From: Pyricularia pennisetigena
Lineage: Eukaryota; Ascomycota; Sordariomycetes; Magnaporthales; Pyriculariaceae
DNA length: 64,000 nucleotides
Assembly (NCBI RefSeq): GCF_004337985.1
Contig: NC_043742.1
Location: 1,350,176-1,414,175, forward strand
Direction: 5' to 3'
Shown: in pieces, positions 10,936 to 23,819 of the stretch
Layout: every line of letters begins with the position of its first letter
Numbering within the stretch: position 1 is the first letter of the stretch
Notes under the pieces: generated by a model
Databases searched by the model: none
Seen by the model: the letters and a program-made list of their open reading frames with translations, nothing else
Told to the model about the DNA's origin: nothing
Position numbers and translations under genes: made by a program

Positions 10936-13900
10936 CATAGTTTTATTGGGAAAAATAAAATGTTATTACGTTTCGAAAATAATAGTAAAATAATAGGAAA
11001 AGAATTTGGATGAAAAAAATGGGGTTAATAAAACTGGTGTTTTAACATGGAATAATATTATGGTAAGGTATAGGAATATAATTAATGCTGTTATTATGTA
11101 AATTAATTTATTTTTAGCTGGATGGCCGTTTTTATTACGGGTCCTAATGTGCTGGTTTTCCAGGCGACCAAATACAGTAATATTTAAACGGATTACTATC
11201 CCCCATTTTCATTTCCCCCCTGCGCTGTTTTTACCAGTTTAAACTTGCTAATAATATAAAATCGCTATTAAAAGGTTTTGCACAAATAGCTGCGTATTTA
11301 ATATTTTCGTTATAAATTGTTAAATTGCCTAATTTTGGTGGGATATTTATCCAAAACCCGTTCCGAAAAGCGAAACTGGCCAAAAAAAATGGACGAAAAC
11401 CAAACAAATTGTAGCACTAAAAAAAATCCGAACCAGGTATTAAATCGGAAAGGATATATAACGTTTAACCTGTTACGAAGCTGTTTTTTTCCCTCGTTTT
11501 TAATACCAGCGATATCCATTATATCGCTGGCCCGGACGAATAAACCGCTGTAACCGTATTGGGGGTATCCCAAAACGGCGCCTATATTCGGGTATTAAAT
11601 ATATGCAGCTTAATAACGTACTTTTCGCCGTGGTCGGTTCGGAGCACCTACCACGGTTCGCGTTTATCCGGTCCCAATACCGACATCTTTACTTTATACG
11701 GAAAATCGGTGCACCGCGAATCCTCTATTTCGCAAACCATAACACGTAAAACCCGTGGGCAAAAATATATTAACGGAACGGGTTGATTTTATTATTTAAT
11801 TGCGTTCGAATATATGCAGTAAACCGACCAAAAAAAAGGTTTAACTATATTATTATATAATATGTAATAATATTTAATTTATTATTTTAATTGCAACTAT
11901 TTGTTTATATATTTACTAAAATCCTTATATTTTACGACAATTTGTATTTTATAATCGGTGGTCCGGCTTGTAACGAATACTTTTATTTCGTGTTTTGGAA
12001 ACGTATATTTGCCATCGGCTTTTCCGAAACTATAATAATTTTTAAAATTAATTAAACGCCGTTCCGTGTTCGGCCGAACTCCATTTCGATCCCGGTTCCG
12101 TTCCCGAAAAAAACTATACGCGATAAATTTATATTTGCTATTTACACGTTCCCTATAGGAATCCTTTTTTGTAAAAGCTTTTTCCTATTCGTATTAACGA
12201 TAACCGTTATTTTTTTATTTATTATAATTTTTGCGTTTTACGTACGCATTTCTTTTTCCCTATTTTATATTTATTTCCTTAGGTAACGTTTTGGTTTACG
12301 CACCGGGATAAAATCGGACACGATTCGTCCCTTCCTTTTTAAAAATTAGTTTTATTGGTAGTTTTTCGTTTATTTTATCGGCGTATTTTTTTTTAAAGTG
12401 GTTATTGCTGGTTGTGCCAAAGGGCGAAAAATATTGTTCGCGTTTTTTTTTTATAATCGTTTTTTTTGTTTTTTTGGGATTAGGAGCAACTTCTTCCTTT
12501 TTTTGCATTATTAACGGGAGGTCGATAATTTTATTTATATTTTTTTTTTACAGACGAATATTTGGTCCCAGACCTCGGTTCCCCAGTTGAAGGATGCTGT
12601 AAAATGTTATTTGCGTTATTTATCCGGTCCATTATCCCACCGGACCCGTTTACCTTAATACGATGTCCATCGACGGGAATTTTGTAGTTTTTTCGCCGTC
12701 GACGTATTTCGTTAGTTTAACGTGTAAATTCGGCGATTTGAGGTCGAAAAAGCTTTCCAAATACGGCGACGAAATTAGGGAAAACTTTATATACCATTCC
12801 AGCTTTATTTAATATATTTGCATTAATAAGGTTGCGATATATTTTAATCCATATTACGTTAGGTGTAATTTTTCCGGAATCCTTTAACCGGTTTAAATCG
12901 GGCCGATTTGGTTTGGCAGTACGAAAAAACATTTAATTCGGGCTGGAATATTTACTGTATTAAATTTGAGTTTTACGGGTTGTGAATGTATGCTCCCGAT
13001 ACGATAGGAGCGTAATGTACGTTCAATTTTAAATTCGTTAAATAGTCCTTTAAACGTAGTAATAATAGCCCGGTTTGGGGAAATGGCCCAGATTTGGACC
13101 TTAATTAACTGAAACTGCGCCAATGCAAACCCCGCGTGTAAAATATTAATTGTAGAAGCGATAGCCGAATTAATATAATTAGAAATTCACGAACGTTTAT
13201 TTAATAAAACAGCCTAAAATAATTTCGGGTTTTGGAATTTTTAAAACAAAAGGCTAAAACTAACTACGGTACGTTTAAAAAACAAAAAAAACGAGTTAAT
13301 ACGTAATAATTGTGTCAAATATAACGGGGTAAAATTTGTACCATAATATTAAGGTTAAATCGATTTAAAAATAACCAAAAAAGAAAAACCAGTCCCGAAA
13401 GGGATCCGGTCCCGAAATTGGCCCGCGGACCGGTAATGGATTGCGATTATTTTTTAAAAAATTCGCAAATCGAAATCCAAAAGCTGCACAGTGAAATTCG
13501 AATATAAAAGAAGAAATTCCCAGGTAGGTGGAATAGTAGGGGTAATGTGCGTTTTTTTTTTATATATTAACGCATCCTATTTTTTTACACGCTGTTTACT
13601 ACCGGTTTTTGCATTAATTTAAAATTCCTACTTTTTTAGTTTTTTTATTTATTTTGGTTTATTATTCGCTATACGTTATATTTCGGCTTTTACAATCCCC
13701 AGTTTTTTTTATTTTTACGATATTAGCTTCGGTTTAAACGTCCCCAAAACCGACGGAATATTCGGCGTTTAATGGAAACGTAACTTCGATTTTAGTAACC
13801 CGTTGCACGTTTTAATCGGTTCCGTCTTTGGTTACGTTTTCCCAAAACCCTAATAATCGCGAAAAAAAAACAAAATAGGACCTTAATTTAACGTAACAAT

Positions 13901-13973
13901 TTTTTTTCGTATTAAGGTAAATGTTTTGCCTTATAAGGGATTTGGGATTCGCGTTTATTTTTATTTATTCGTG
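10936..13973. other. Decayed stretch with unassigned minus-strand coding relics
   Basis: Minus-strand frames at 12893-13123, 12717-12932 and 12296-12508 run consecutively and look protein-like. They include ALAQFQLIKVQIWAISPN and a basic Lys-rich tail, and may belong to one relic reading right to left. Further minus-strand frames lie at 11310-11786. I recognise no domain. The remaining sequence is AT-rich RIP-signature DNA. Confidence 0.35.
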
Positions 13974-14663
13974 TTTACTAATAAATTCCAAAGCGCCGCG
14001 GACCGGTTTATTTTTCTTCCGGACGATTTTTAATTTATATTTAATTTCAATTAAACCCAGCAAGGCGCCGGCGATGGCGGTATATTTATAATCGCAAACT
14101 GCAAAACTTTTCCCGTTTTGGTCGGGACGGGTTTTAGGATGGCCGTTGGTTATATGGGACGTAAATCTGCTTTTTAATTTCGTTCCCCCACCAATGGAAC
14201 GACCCGGTCCGACCTATTTTTTAACCCGGAAACAATTTATAATTTTAATATTTTCCACACCCACCCCCGATCGGCAAAATTGTAATTGGTCGTGGAAGGA
14301 CGGCTAATTATTAAAATAATACCCGAAAACGGAATTATGGACGGCGAAGGAAAACCCCGCGTTATTAAAAACGAAATTGAAATTTACCAAATAACGCCCT
14401 TTTATTAAAATTCGGTTTATACGTAATTTAACTTTAATTATTCTAATACCGTTTTCGTAGCTGTTTTTTCCAGCGAGGATCCCGGCGCCGGCCAGGTGGT
14501 CGAACAAACGATCGCGTTTACGGATAATTTAATCGCCGCCGCGTTCGGGTAATTGATTTTTGGCGAAAATTTCGAGGTTATACGCAAAGCGATTCCCAGT
14601 AGCATTGTTTTTGGGGTCGAAAACTGCCTGGAAACGTGCGGTATTAAAAAGAAATCGATATAA
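13974..14663 (+). pseudogene. Germin/spherulin-type cupin (cupin_1) relic
   Basis: The 5' portion reads FTNKFQSAADRF then FLPDDF and GAGDGGIFIIANCKTFP, matching the N-terminal half of fungal spherulin-1A-like cupins. The metal-binding motif is preserved as FHTHPR (His codons at 14256 and 14262), followed by LVVEGRLI and VFVAVFSSEDPGAGQVV, the second conserved cupin strand. C-terminal AIPSSIVFGVENCLETCGI is also typical. Between GYMG (ending near 14160, followed by GTAAAT) and the His motif lies about 70 bases that look like an intron. Several TAA stops interrupt the frame. Such proteins are usually secreted beta-barrels, some with oxalate oxidase or superoxide dismutase activity. Function in this lineage is unknown. 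Confidence 0.8.
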
Positions 14664-15599
14664 TTCGATATAGGTATGTAAGGTATTTTAAAAAGCTATT
14701 TTGTAAATATAAATTTATATAAAATATGGTAAAATGTTTTTGTAACGAGAAACCGGTATTACCGCAACCGAAGCGAATTGCTCGAAAACGGCAAAAACTC
14801 CTTTTAATAGCTAAATTAAATTGGATATATACAGCATTAATTTATTTACCTATATATATTCTTTATATTTTGCGCGTATAATATTTATTATAACGAATAA
14901 TATAAATTATAATTTATTATATAACCGCTACCACAATTTTGGACCAATTAATTTGAAACCAATGCCGTAATTACCGCCGTATTATTCGCTGCCACTCCCA
15001 GATTTTGGGAGTGTAATAATCGGAATAGTTATGCCATAATACGCAAAAAATGGGGAAAAAAAGAAAAAAAAGAAAAAAAAAAAAATGGTAACGGTTTTTT
15101 TTATCCAATTGTTATACCTTTTTAAAATTGTCCAAAAGGTGGGCAAGGAATCCCATTTTGGGAATTTGCCAGGAATAGATTTTGGTTTTGTAATTTGTAG
15201 TAAAAATTTAAATTAAACGACGTATTTGCACCGAAAATATTGTACAGTGTAGCAATGCTAAATGGTTTATATAGTTTTGTTAAAAATGGAGGCCAATCGC
15301 ATAAATCTGTCCGCTTTTAATTTTAAAACTGTGATAATGGGCGCTGTAAACGGTTATCGCATTAATTTTATTGTACCAATTGGGTTCCGATAATTTTAGT
15401 ATAAAATTCCGTATTTATACCTAAAATCCCGAAATTGTCCCAAATAAAAGCAGGCAATCCCATTTTAAGGAACGCACTAAATACGGCCCGTATTTCGTCC
15501 CTTGTTCGGATTTGCAAAATATATAAATAACAAAAAAGCAGCCGGTACCGTCTGCCATTTACCGTTTAAATTACAGCATATTTCGGTATAATTATTATT
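14664..15599. other. Intergenic decayed stretch with a hairpin and purine run
   Basis: No protein family was recognised. It contains the perfect inverted repeat at 14993-15013 (separate entry) and an A/G-only tract around 15055-15084. Confidence 0.5.
14993..15013. repeat. Perfect 8-bp inverted repeat (hairpin)
   Basis: CACTCCCA, a 5-base spacer GATTT, then TGGGAGTG: a perfect 8-bp stem. It is G/C-richer than its surroundings and has no poly-T tail, so a terminator reading is not supported in a fungal context. It could be a remnant of a small element's end or chance. Confidence 0.6.
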
Positions 15600-18500
15600 T
15601 TTAACTGGTTTTGGACGCGCAGCAGGATAAAATTAAATTCCTGGTATTAAATAAACTGCAAAAGGTTTTTGAAATTATACCCAGCCCGGATGTCCAAAAA
15701 CCGTCCTTGGTTATCGTTATTGGAAAAGCAGTTAAAAAAGTTATATTAAAAATATTTGGGATTAAAAGGAATTGAAAGCCCATCGTTAACCAAAATGCAT
15801 CCGAAATCCATTTTTATATCGACTTTTCCAGCGTATTTGGCACACCGCTGCTTATAACGGAAACCAGGGTTTGTAAAAAAAAAGGCCGTAAAAATACCGA
15901 TAATATATATTACGAAATTACAAAACAGCTAATAAAAAAACCAAAATCCTTTTATAATATGCAAATACCCGTAAATAAGTTGCATACCAACCTTTTCGCT
16001 GCGTTTACCGACGTATTTTGTTTTTTCTACGAAAATTTTGGAAATTTTAACCAAATTACCATCGAATTGGCTTTTTGGTTCGACCGAAGCCTTCCGTCCA
16101 GCTTTTCGGGGCGGGTGCGCCCGCGATTAATTGTAATAGTTGGTTAAAACCCAGGGATAAAGGTAAACGAAAATAATATACGAAAAAAGCTGTTTAAATT
16201 AATAAAAAAATACACCGTTAAAAACCCCTACGCCGTGTTTTTAACAGTGGAAATGGTTGCGCTATTCCCAAACGAAATTATTTCCAAATCGGCGCGGTAT
16301 AAACTATTAAAAAAACGTATAATAAATAGTTTGGATTCGGCGCGAAATAACAGGTTGCAATTAAGGTATGATTTTTCCGTAACCCATTTTATTATTTTAT
16401 TTATAAACGTTTGCGCGCAATTTGCGGGTAACCTGGACGGTTTTTTTAATTTTGTTAAAATTGCCAGGAATTCGAACCCGATAGCCCAAAGTTTATACGT
16501 ATACCTGTCCAACTTTTTCAATTTCGTAAAACCCCCGAACGATATAGTTATCTTTACTGCGCCTATAATCGCGTTAAACTTCCTATTAGATAATTATCCA
16601 CCTGGAACCCATTATACGGTATAATTCCGGTATTTAACGAACTAATAAACGTAAAAATATTATTTAGATTTTCACCCCGAGGACGTGGTTCGTTATTTAT
16701 ATAAAAATATCGTTACCCGGGTTTTTAAAAAAAGCGTTTCGAATTTAAAAGGTCGTAAAACAATATCCGTAAATACGTTTATAAACTTTATAAAAACCCA
16801 TTTAAAAAAATACGTCGAATCGTTAATCGCCGGTGCAATTCCCACCGCCGATATCCATTCCGAAAACTTTATACGTTTTGCAAACAAATGGGCCGTTATT
16901 AAAAGCTCGGACACCTATTTGGTTTGTTTGCGGCGGCGGCCTTTATACGATTTGTGCCCTGGATATACAATTTATAACAATTGCGTGCGTATTTTTGGTT
17001 TTTATACGGACGATAATCCGTCGGTTTGGACGTTCGAAAAATATATTTTTTATTAGAATCGCTTATCCGAAAAAACGCGGATTCGGATCCACCCCCCGAC
17101 GGTAGGCGTAAGGGTATTTTGTTTCGACGGTGGCGGGGTCCGCGGCACCTTAGTATTAAAAATATTGAAACGGATAAAAAAACGCGTAAATTTCCCTGTA
17201 CCGCTGCAATAATTTGTTAAAATAGTATTCGGGATTAATTCCGGTACGTAATTTAAAACCCCCGGGCTTTCGACCCTGTTAATTTTTACAAAATGGTTTT
17301 ATCGTTGCAAATATATTCGTAAACGGGTCCTCCATCGCCCAATTTATAAAACGATTCGAACTATTGGCCGGTCGGATATTTCGACGCCGAAAACTTTTTA
17401 ACACGTCGCGCCTATTTTCGTTTTTCAAATTTATATTTTTATAGCTAACTACCGCCTGGAGCCCCGTATTTTTCCTGGGCCAATTTGCTGCATTTTTGAT
17501 ATTTTATTTTAATAACGGGTTATATTTTTCGCAATAAATTGAAAACGTATTAAAGCATATATTTGGGGCCGATAAAGGAGTTTTGGACATTTCCAGCGCT
17601 ACGGCGAATGGAAATTTTGTCGGATTCCCCGTCGCCACCGTAAACGAGGAACCGATGTGCCGCATTTTTACTAATAGAAATAAAATTTATTAAAACAACC
17701 GCCACGCGAAAAAACCGATAAAATGTTTTGCCGTGTTTGGCAGTAATGTATACGACGAAATTATACCTACGAAAACGAATAAAAAACTAATATTATGGGA
17801 AATGTAAGCTTTTTTAAATTAAATATTAAAAAAGAAAATTGGTAAAAAAAAAAGAAATTAATGTTAAAAAACGCACGAGCGGTTTTTGCAGCGCCAGGGT
17901 ATATATTTAACCGATAATTTATTATTCAATGCGAAAAAAAAGGTTTAATTCGAATATATACAGGATTTTTTCACTTAAGCATTTTGCAGGTTTCGGTATT
18001 TTCCAAAATGTTGGGCTATTAAAAAATAACCCATTTTTGTTAACCTTTACCGTAATGGCGGCTTATTTTCCCGACGTTAAATAGCCGGATTTTATAATTT
18101 CGATAAATACCGGCGAATCGAAACCGAAAACGGCGAACCTATATCCGGACGAAATTCGTAATATTTGGAAAAACGGCGTTTTTCCCAAACTTTATCGTTT
18201 TTTTTTTGAAAAAATAAAAAATAAAAAGCTAAGGCAGTTTTTTTAAATAAGCCCCAAATATTACCGATTCGACGTATAATTCGACGGCGACCTGCCAAAA
18301 TTGGATAATTTCCGGAGTATTTTAAAATTTCAGGTCCAAAGTGAGCACGATTAATCCATTTCCGGAAAAATCGAGCGCATAACCCGCTGTTTGGTGGCGT
18401 TTTTGTTTTATTTCGAATCGGACGCCGTACCGCAACGGTTTATGGGGAAACAGGTTATTATTAGGCGTATTTTGTATACCCTTTTACCGGGCGAACCGGG

Positions 18501-18780
18501 GTTTACCGAACTGTTTAACCGTTTGCGTAAAAATTTAATTTGTTTTTGGATTAATAATTGGCCGATAAAGAGAAAAATAGACGAATGGGGACCTTCCAAA
18601 AGCTGCCGTTTCCAAAAACAAATCCAATTTACCATATAAAGCAGTTTTTCCGTTTTGTTAAAGCAAAACCGCGAAAACGCCTGTAAAATAAACGGATCGC
18701 CGTTTTTAGCGGAAAATTTGGTAAATTTGCAAAACCTCCGGGGAACGTTCGGGAAATTGAATTACAAACGGTTATAAACG
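15600..18780 (+). pseudogene. Large patatin-like phospholipase with RING-like Cys region, RIP-inactivated
   Basis: An N-terminal frame near 15640-15860 reads SPDVQKPSLVIVIGKAVKK, resembling the P-loop-like segment of long fungal patatin proteins, then NASEIHFYIDFSSVFGTPLL. At 15959-16147 come FTDVFCFFYENFGNFNQI and GRVRPRLIVIV. At 16235-16624 a 129-codon open stretch follows the same family. At 16860-17000 is a RING-like region, CLRRRPLYDLCPGY...NNCVRIFG, with expected His read as Tyr. The patatin core starts at 17120 with FDGGGVRGTLVLKILKRI. The nucleophile elbow reads GINSG, so the expected Ser is Asn. The C-terminal domain is seen at 18391-18640 (VAFLFYFESDAVPQRF). The family hydrolyses lipid acyl esters. 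Length (over 1000 codons) fits the multidomain fungal form. Many TAA/TAG stops and some frame changes occur. Confidence 0.85.
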
Positions 18781-19207
18781 GGGTCCCAAAAAGGCGGTAA
18801 CGGGAAAAGGAAAAAATTATTATAAATTATATTATTAATAATTTCCCGTAGGGTTTTGTATTTGCGTTTTTTTATTTGTATTTTTATATTATATTTACAG
18901 GCGTTTGCTATATTAATAAATTTTATAAACGTTTTGCATTTAAATATTTAAGCCGCAGCAACCATATTTTAATTTTTTTAACTTATGCCGGCGGCAACAC
19001 AAATTTGTTCGAATTCGAATTACCAAAGGCTTTTTTGCAAACTACCTACGCAAAAGTGCTCGCCGGTTTTTATTTCACTATATAATTTCCAATTAGGAAC
19101 GATAATACGAATAATAAAAAACAGCTTTTAAATAATTTTCGTTTGGCCATTATCGAAAGCTAAAACGATTAGGAAGGATTATCGCCTTTATTATTTTAAT
19201 TTTTAAA

Positions 19208-19525
19208 ATGTCCAACGATTTTAATCCTTTTATAGCGGCTGTTCCAGCCGCTGCCACTTTTAGCTTTTATTTTCTTTGTATATTCGCCTTTTTCAATTAT
19301 GCGGTATTTTGCTTTTATTTATGCAAAAAAGGAAAACCGCGCAACCATACCTGTTTAAACAATTTACAGCTTTTTTATGTATGGTCGATCCATTTAGCAA
19401 CGTTTATTGGGGTCCTTTTTCTACTATATTTTTCTTCCCGATATTTATATATACTCGCATTTTATTCCTGGTTAATAATAATTCCACAAATAAAGGAAAT
19501 TGATTTTAATACGATGCGATTTTAA
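19208..19525 (+). pseudogene. Hydrophobic multi-helix relic, family unknown
   Basis: A 105-codon open stretch reads SFYFLCIFAFFNYAVF, a Lys/Arg-rich loop with two Cys, then LATFIGVLFLLYFSSRYLY, giving two or three predicted membrane helices. Further hydrophobic frames at 19700-20000 and 20301-20672 may continue the same protein after frame changes. No named transporter family was recognised. T-rich decay inflates Phe and Ile content, so the membrane call is tentative. Confidence 0.3.
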
Positions 19526-21985
19526 TATTAATATATTATAAATATTATAATTAACAGAAACATTCCCGATATAAATATACCCCAAAGCACCAGTTTATTT
19601 ATTCGGTATTTATTCCATTAATATTATATTTGTAATTGGCTGCCAAAACCTAATAATAGTAAGCTTAATCGCCAGTTAAGTTGTCCTTTATATAAGGTGT
19701 TTTATTTACCGTTTAACCGAGGCGGGTGCGCTTTTGTTTATACGTTTAATATAAAACTCCACCATTAACCAAACCAAAATAATTTTAATAATCCATATCA
19801 TTTTCCGAATCTTAACATTATTAATTATCGTTATAATATTACCTTTATTTATAAAAACTATTAACATGTTTTTTTGGTTATATTTTGTAAATTTTAAAGC
19901 TTTTACCAAAACGGGCTGCGCCTCGCTAACCCCGACCGGCAATTGCAGGCCGAATTCGTCGTTTTTTTCGTTGCCGACCTCCTGGTATATATTTTATTTG
20001 CGGCGAAAATAATTATTGGTCCGGGTTCCAGTTTTATTTTTACCACCGAATTAAATTTTTAATAAAGTCCGAAAGGTCGGTCCATTATATATTGCCGTAA
20101 ATTACTTTACCTTTTTAGCGTTAAAACGAAATAAGAAATTTAAAATATACCGTAGGTTTTATATTTAAGTATACCAGTTTTAATGGGGTTTCGTTTAAAA
20201 GGGGAATATATAATATTTTTACCCAGCAAAACTGTTAAATCGTTTTACAAATACTGCTATTGCTTTTTTTTAATTTTTTTTATCGGTTTTATTATAAAAA
20301 TTGGGCAAATTTTTGCTACCGTCAGCAAATTGGCTTAATTTGGGTGGAAAACCAGTTCGGTCGATGCGGAGCGGTATTGGTTACGGCGTATCCGTCCAGT
20401 ATTTCCTCGGCCCAAATGTAAATAATTTTATTTCCGTGCCAATTAATCCCAAAAATTCGAATAATAGTTTTATCAATTCTTTTCCCCAATTTCAGATTAC
20501 AATCCCTTTTATTATTTTTTTTTTGCACCAATTAACATATTTTTGGTTTTTTCCATTATATAAGGGCAAACTAATACCGTTAAACCTATTAAATTTTACA
20601 ACCATGGGCTTAAACGTAATATCCCAATCCCGCTACCTTTTATTATTGGTTTATAACCTCCCGTCGCACTAGGCCATTATATACCGGTTAACCAATCGTT
20701 TAAAATTAAAACCTTTTATCTTATATTCGAACCAAATTTGAAAATTACCCAAAAGCCCCGTGGATACGCATATAATATTAACAAATAGCTGGAAATTACC
20801 AAACGCGTGGCCAATAATTCGAATTCGGGATTTAATTTATCGCTATATTAAATGGATTAATCGCATTTAAAGCCAAACTATGGTATTAATAGCAAACTAC
20901 GAACCGAATTTGGAAACCGGCGAAAGCATTGTTTAAACAATCATACAGCCTAACCGCCGCTAATAAAATTGCCCCAAAATCCAAACAAAATTGCCGCAAT
21001 AACCGAAATTATATTTAAAATAAAGCAGTTCGCGGAATATATTATTTATACCGAACTTTTTGGCCTAATTGGCGATTTAAAAAAAAATTCGTATCCTAAT
21101 GTAACGGCAGCAAAGGTTAATAAAAATGAAATTGGTGAAAATTAATTCGTCGAATTAACGGATCGACCCACTAAACGGCAAAAATTTTGTACAGGATCCG
21201 AAAAACCGATGGGTATTTCGTATTATTTTGCGCAATATTAACCGAATTGGGATAAAAACCCGATATGACCAATACCCAATAATTTATTGCAATATTTTTT
21301 GCCCGCCGTAACCGAAGACCATACGTTAGCAGGTATATTAAAAAAAAAGCAAAATGCTGCGGGAAACAATTTTTTTATAAATTATTAAAACAAAGGTAGC
21401 GAACCGGAATTGATTAAAAAATTTGCAAAAATAAAAATGGTAAAAAATTCCCGTTTTAGGGATAAAAAAAATGAAATAACCCCTAGGGGTAAAACAAATC
21501 GTTAAGGCCAAATCGATAACAAAAATGCAAATTTAATAGAAAAAAATAAAAAAAAGGGAGGTTATATAAGGTTTTTATTCGAATTAAAAATGTCCCGACG
21601 AAATAAAAGGCGCGCGGTTTAAAAACGGATAAATGGATAGTGGATTTTCTTTTAGCAAAAAGGATTTACGAAAAAACCGGCCTTAAACAGTATTTCGCCC
21701 GTTGGAAACCAATATAAATTAATAAAAGGGATATTAACCCAGGGTTTATTAGGGATTTTAAAAATAAAAGCGTTGGGCTAAACGCAACCCCGATTTAATG
21801 GATATTTGGGGCAGAAATTGGGAAAAAAGGTAATGGTTACGTTTTATTACATTAATTTTGGCAATTCTAAATTTGGTCCGAAATTAAATTTAAACCTGAA
21901 TTTGGACCCAAAACTGGTTTAAAATAATTATTATTCGTTACGTCGTTCCGTTTTTTCAAATTTCGTTTAAGGTAAATTTTATAAT
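19526..21985. other. Decayed stretch, no assigned gene
   Basis: Hydrophobic plus-strand coding persists to about 20670. A polar frame then appears at about 20950-21230 (+), including KIAAITEIIFKIKQF and FVELTDRPTKRQKF. No family was recognised. Confidence 0.4.
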
Positions 21986-22900
21986 AACGTATAACCGATA
22001 AAAACTATGGTATCGGTTTGAAAATACATTTTATTTCCACCAAACGTTGAAAATAACGGTAAAAAATTAAATTTGCAGCATTAACTGTGGTTTTTAATAT
22101 TAAAAAATCGATTTTTAAACGCGCCGATACAGGAAAACGGCCTATTCCACCGTGTCCTAAACTTCGGTACAGGTACTGGTATTTGGGCCACCGAATTTGC
22201 AATTAAAAATCCGGCGACCGTCGTATATAATATGGACATGTTCGCGTTTTCGCCACCCAAAATCCCACCAAATTGCAAATTTATTATTGGAAATATTATT
22301 GCGAATTGGAAAAAACTGGCAGGTTTGCATTTAAACCAAAACTGCGGTAATTTAAAATATTTCGATTTTATCTATAACCGCATATTCCTGCTTATATACC
22401 CAAACCAAAATTTAATAATTCAAAACTTTTTTAACAATTTCCGGCCCGGTGGTATTATTAAATTTTAGGAAATGTACCAGCCAATTCTTTTAAACCTACC
22501 TCCGGAATACCTAAACCATTCGCTATTACCGGTAAAATGGTTATATTATACCACGTTAGGAACGATAATTTTCGGGATCGATTGCATATATGCGGAAAAG
22601 AAATTGGAAAAAACATTAAAGCAAATCGGGTTTGTCGATATCGAGATTAAAAAATACAAATGGCCGTTCGGAAGCTGAATGGCGAACGAATACCAAAGTT
22701 CAAATCGCGAAAAGTTGAAAATAATGGGCGATATATGTGTTTAAAACTTTTTTTTAGGTTTCGACGGAATATCCAAACTCCTATTCGCCAAAGGCCTACA
22801 ATGGGAGTTAAAATTTGTAAATTTATACGTTAATAAAATTAAAAAAACGTTTTAAAAGGGCTAATTTTACGTACTGGTTATAGTTACCTGGGTTAAATAA
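21986..22900 (+). pseudogene. LaeA-like SAM-dependent methyltransferase relic
   Basis: The SAM-binding motif I is nearly intact at 22154-22189 as VLNFGTGTGIWA (family VLDLGTGTGIWA), followed by TEFAIKNPATVVYNMDMF and SPPKIPPNCKFIIG, the LaeA-type acidic loop and SP...PPN segment. FDFIYNRIFLL and FRPGGIIKF match motifs III-V. After a stop at 22466 the frame goes on through GFVDIEIKKYKWPFGS and MANEYQSSNREKLKIMG to FFLGFDGISKLLFAKGLQW, the usual C-terminus. LaeA-like proteins are nuclear regulators or small-molecule methyltransferases, and fungi hold many paralogues. The upstream end includes LNAPIQENGLFHR. The length, about 300 codons, is normal. Confidence 0.87.
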
Positions 22901-23819
22901 TTATATTAAAAAGCGTGCCAAATAGTTTAACGAATAAAAATAATTATGCGAAATAAAGGCGAAAAAAATGGTAAAACATTTCCCTGGTTTAAAAGGCAAT
23001 AATATATAGAATTTATAAAAAATACCTATTTTGGATTTAAAAGAAAAAAACGAATAAAGCAGCATTACCCAAACGAAAAACAAATGAAAAAAAAAAACGG
23101 TTGGAGTTTTTTATATTATTTTTTACCATTAATACCCGTTAATTCGCAATTTTTTTATTGTTCGATAACCAATTTTGCTATATGCAAATAGGGCGCCAAA
23201 AAACCGACAAAATTGTTTTGTTTAGGAAAAATAATCGTATAATAATGGTCGACAACATTTGGATTTCGGGATTGAAAAATTCGGACGGGATTGCCGAATT
23301 TTCCGAAACTAGATAAATACGAAAACCGAAATGGGTAAAAACAAAAAAAAAATGCATGGCGCGAATAGGGCTTCAAATTAAATAAAATAAATTGCGAAAT
23401 ATTCCCCGCTGGGTTTTGGTTAGCAATTGTCGGTTAATAGCGATTTTATAAATTATTATTTAAAATGGGATAATTTACCAGGACTTAATCTCCTAAACCT
23501 GTTTTACGGATATATAAGGCTCGGTTTCCACAAAGATTAAAATTGGTCCAAAACTAAATTGCAACGAAGCAATATAATTCGTATAAATTTTATTGGACCT
23601 AATATAAATTTGACCCTCGTTATAAAAGGATTGCAATTTACCGTCGCTATATTTAAATGGAAAATTTTCGCGCATTCCGTTTTCGCCTTTGTAATTTTTT
23701 TTTTATTTGCACCTTAATATTAAACGCATATGCGCTTTTAAACGAGGATATTATAAAATCCGGCATAATTATTTTGTAAACAAATAAAATCATTTAATTC
23801 CTTGGCGTTTTCGAATTGC
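22901..23819. other. Decayed stretch, no assigned gene
   Basis: Short frames on both strands (for example plus-strand MVDNIWISGLKNSDGIAEF near 23250) look partly protein-like, but no family or boundaries could be set. Confidence 0.4.

Noticed and set aside
14993..15013. Intrinsic transcription terminator
   Set aside because: The hairpin is perfect but lacks a following T run, and this is not a bacterial context.
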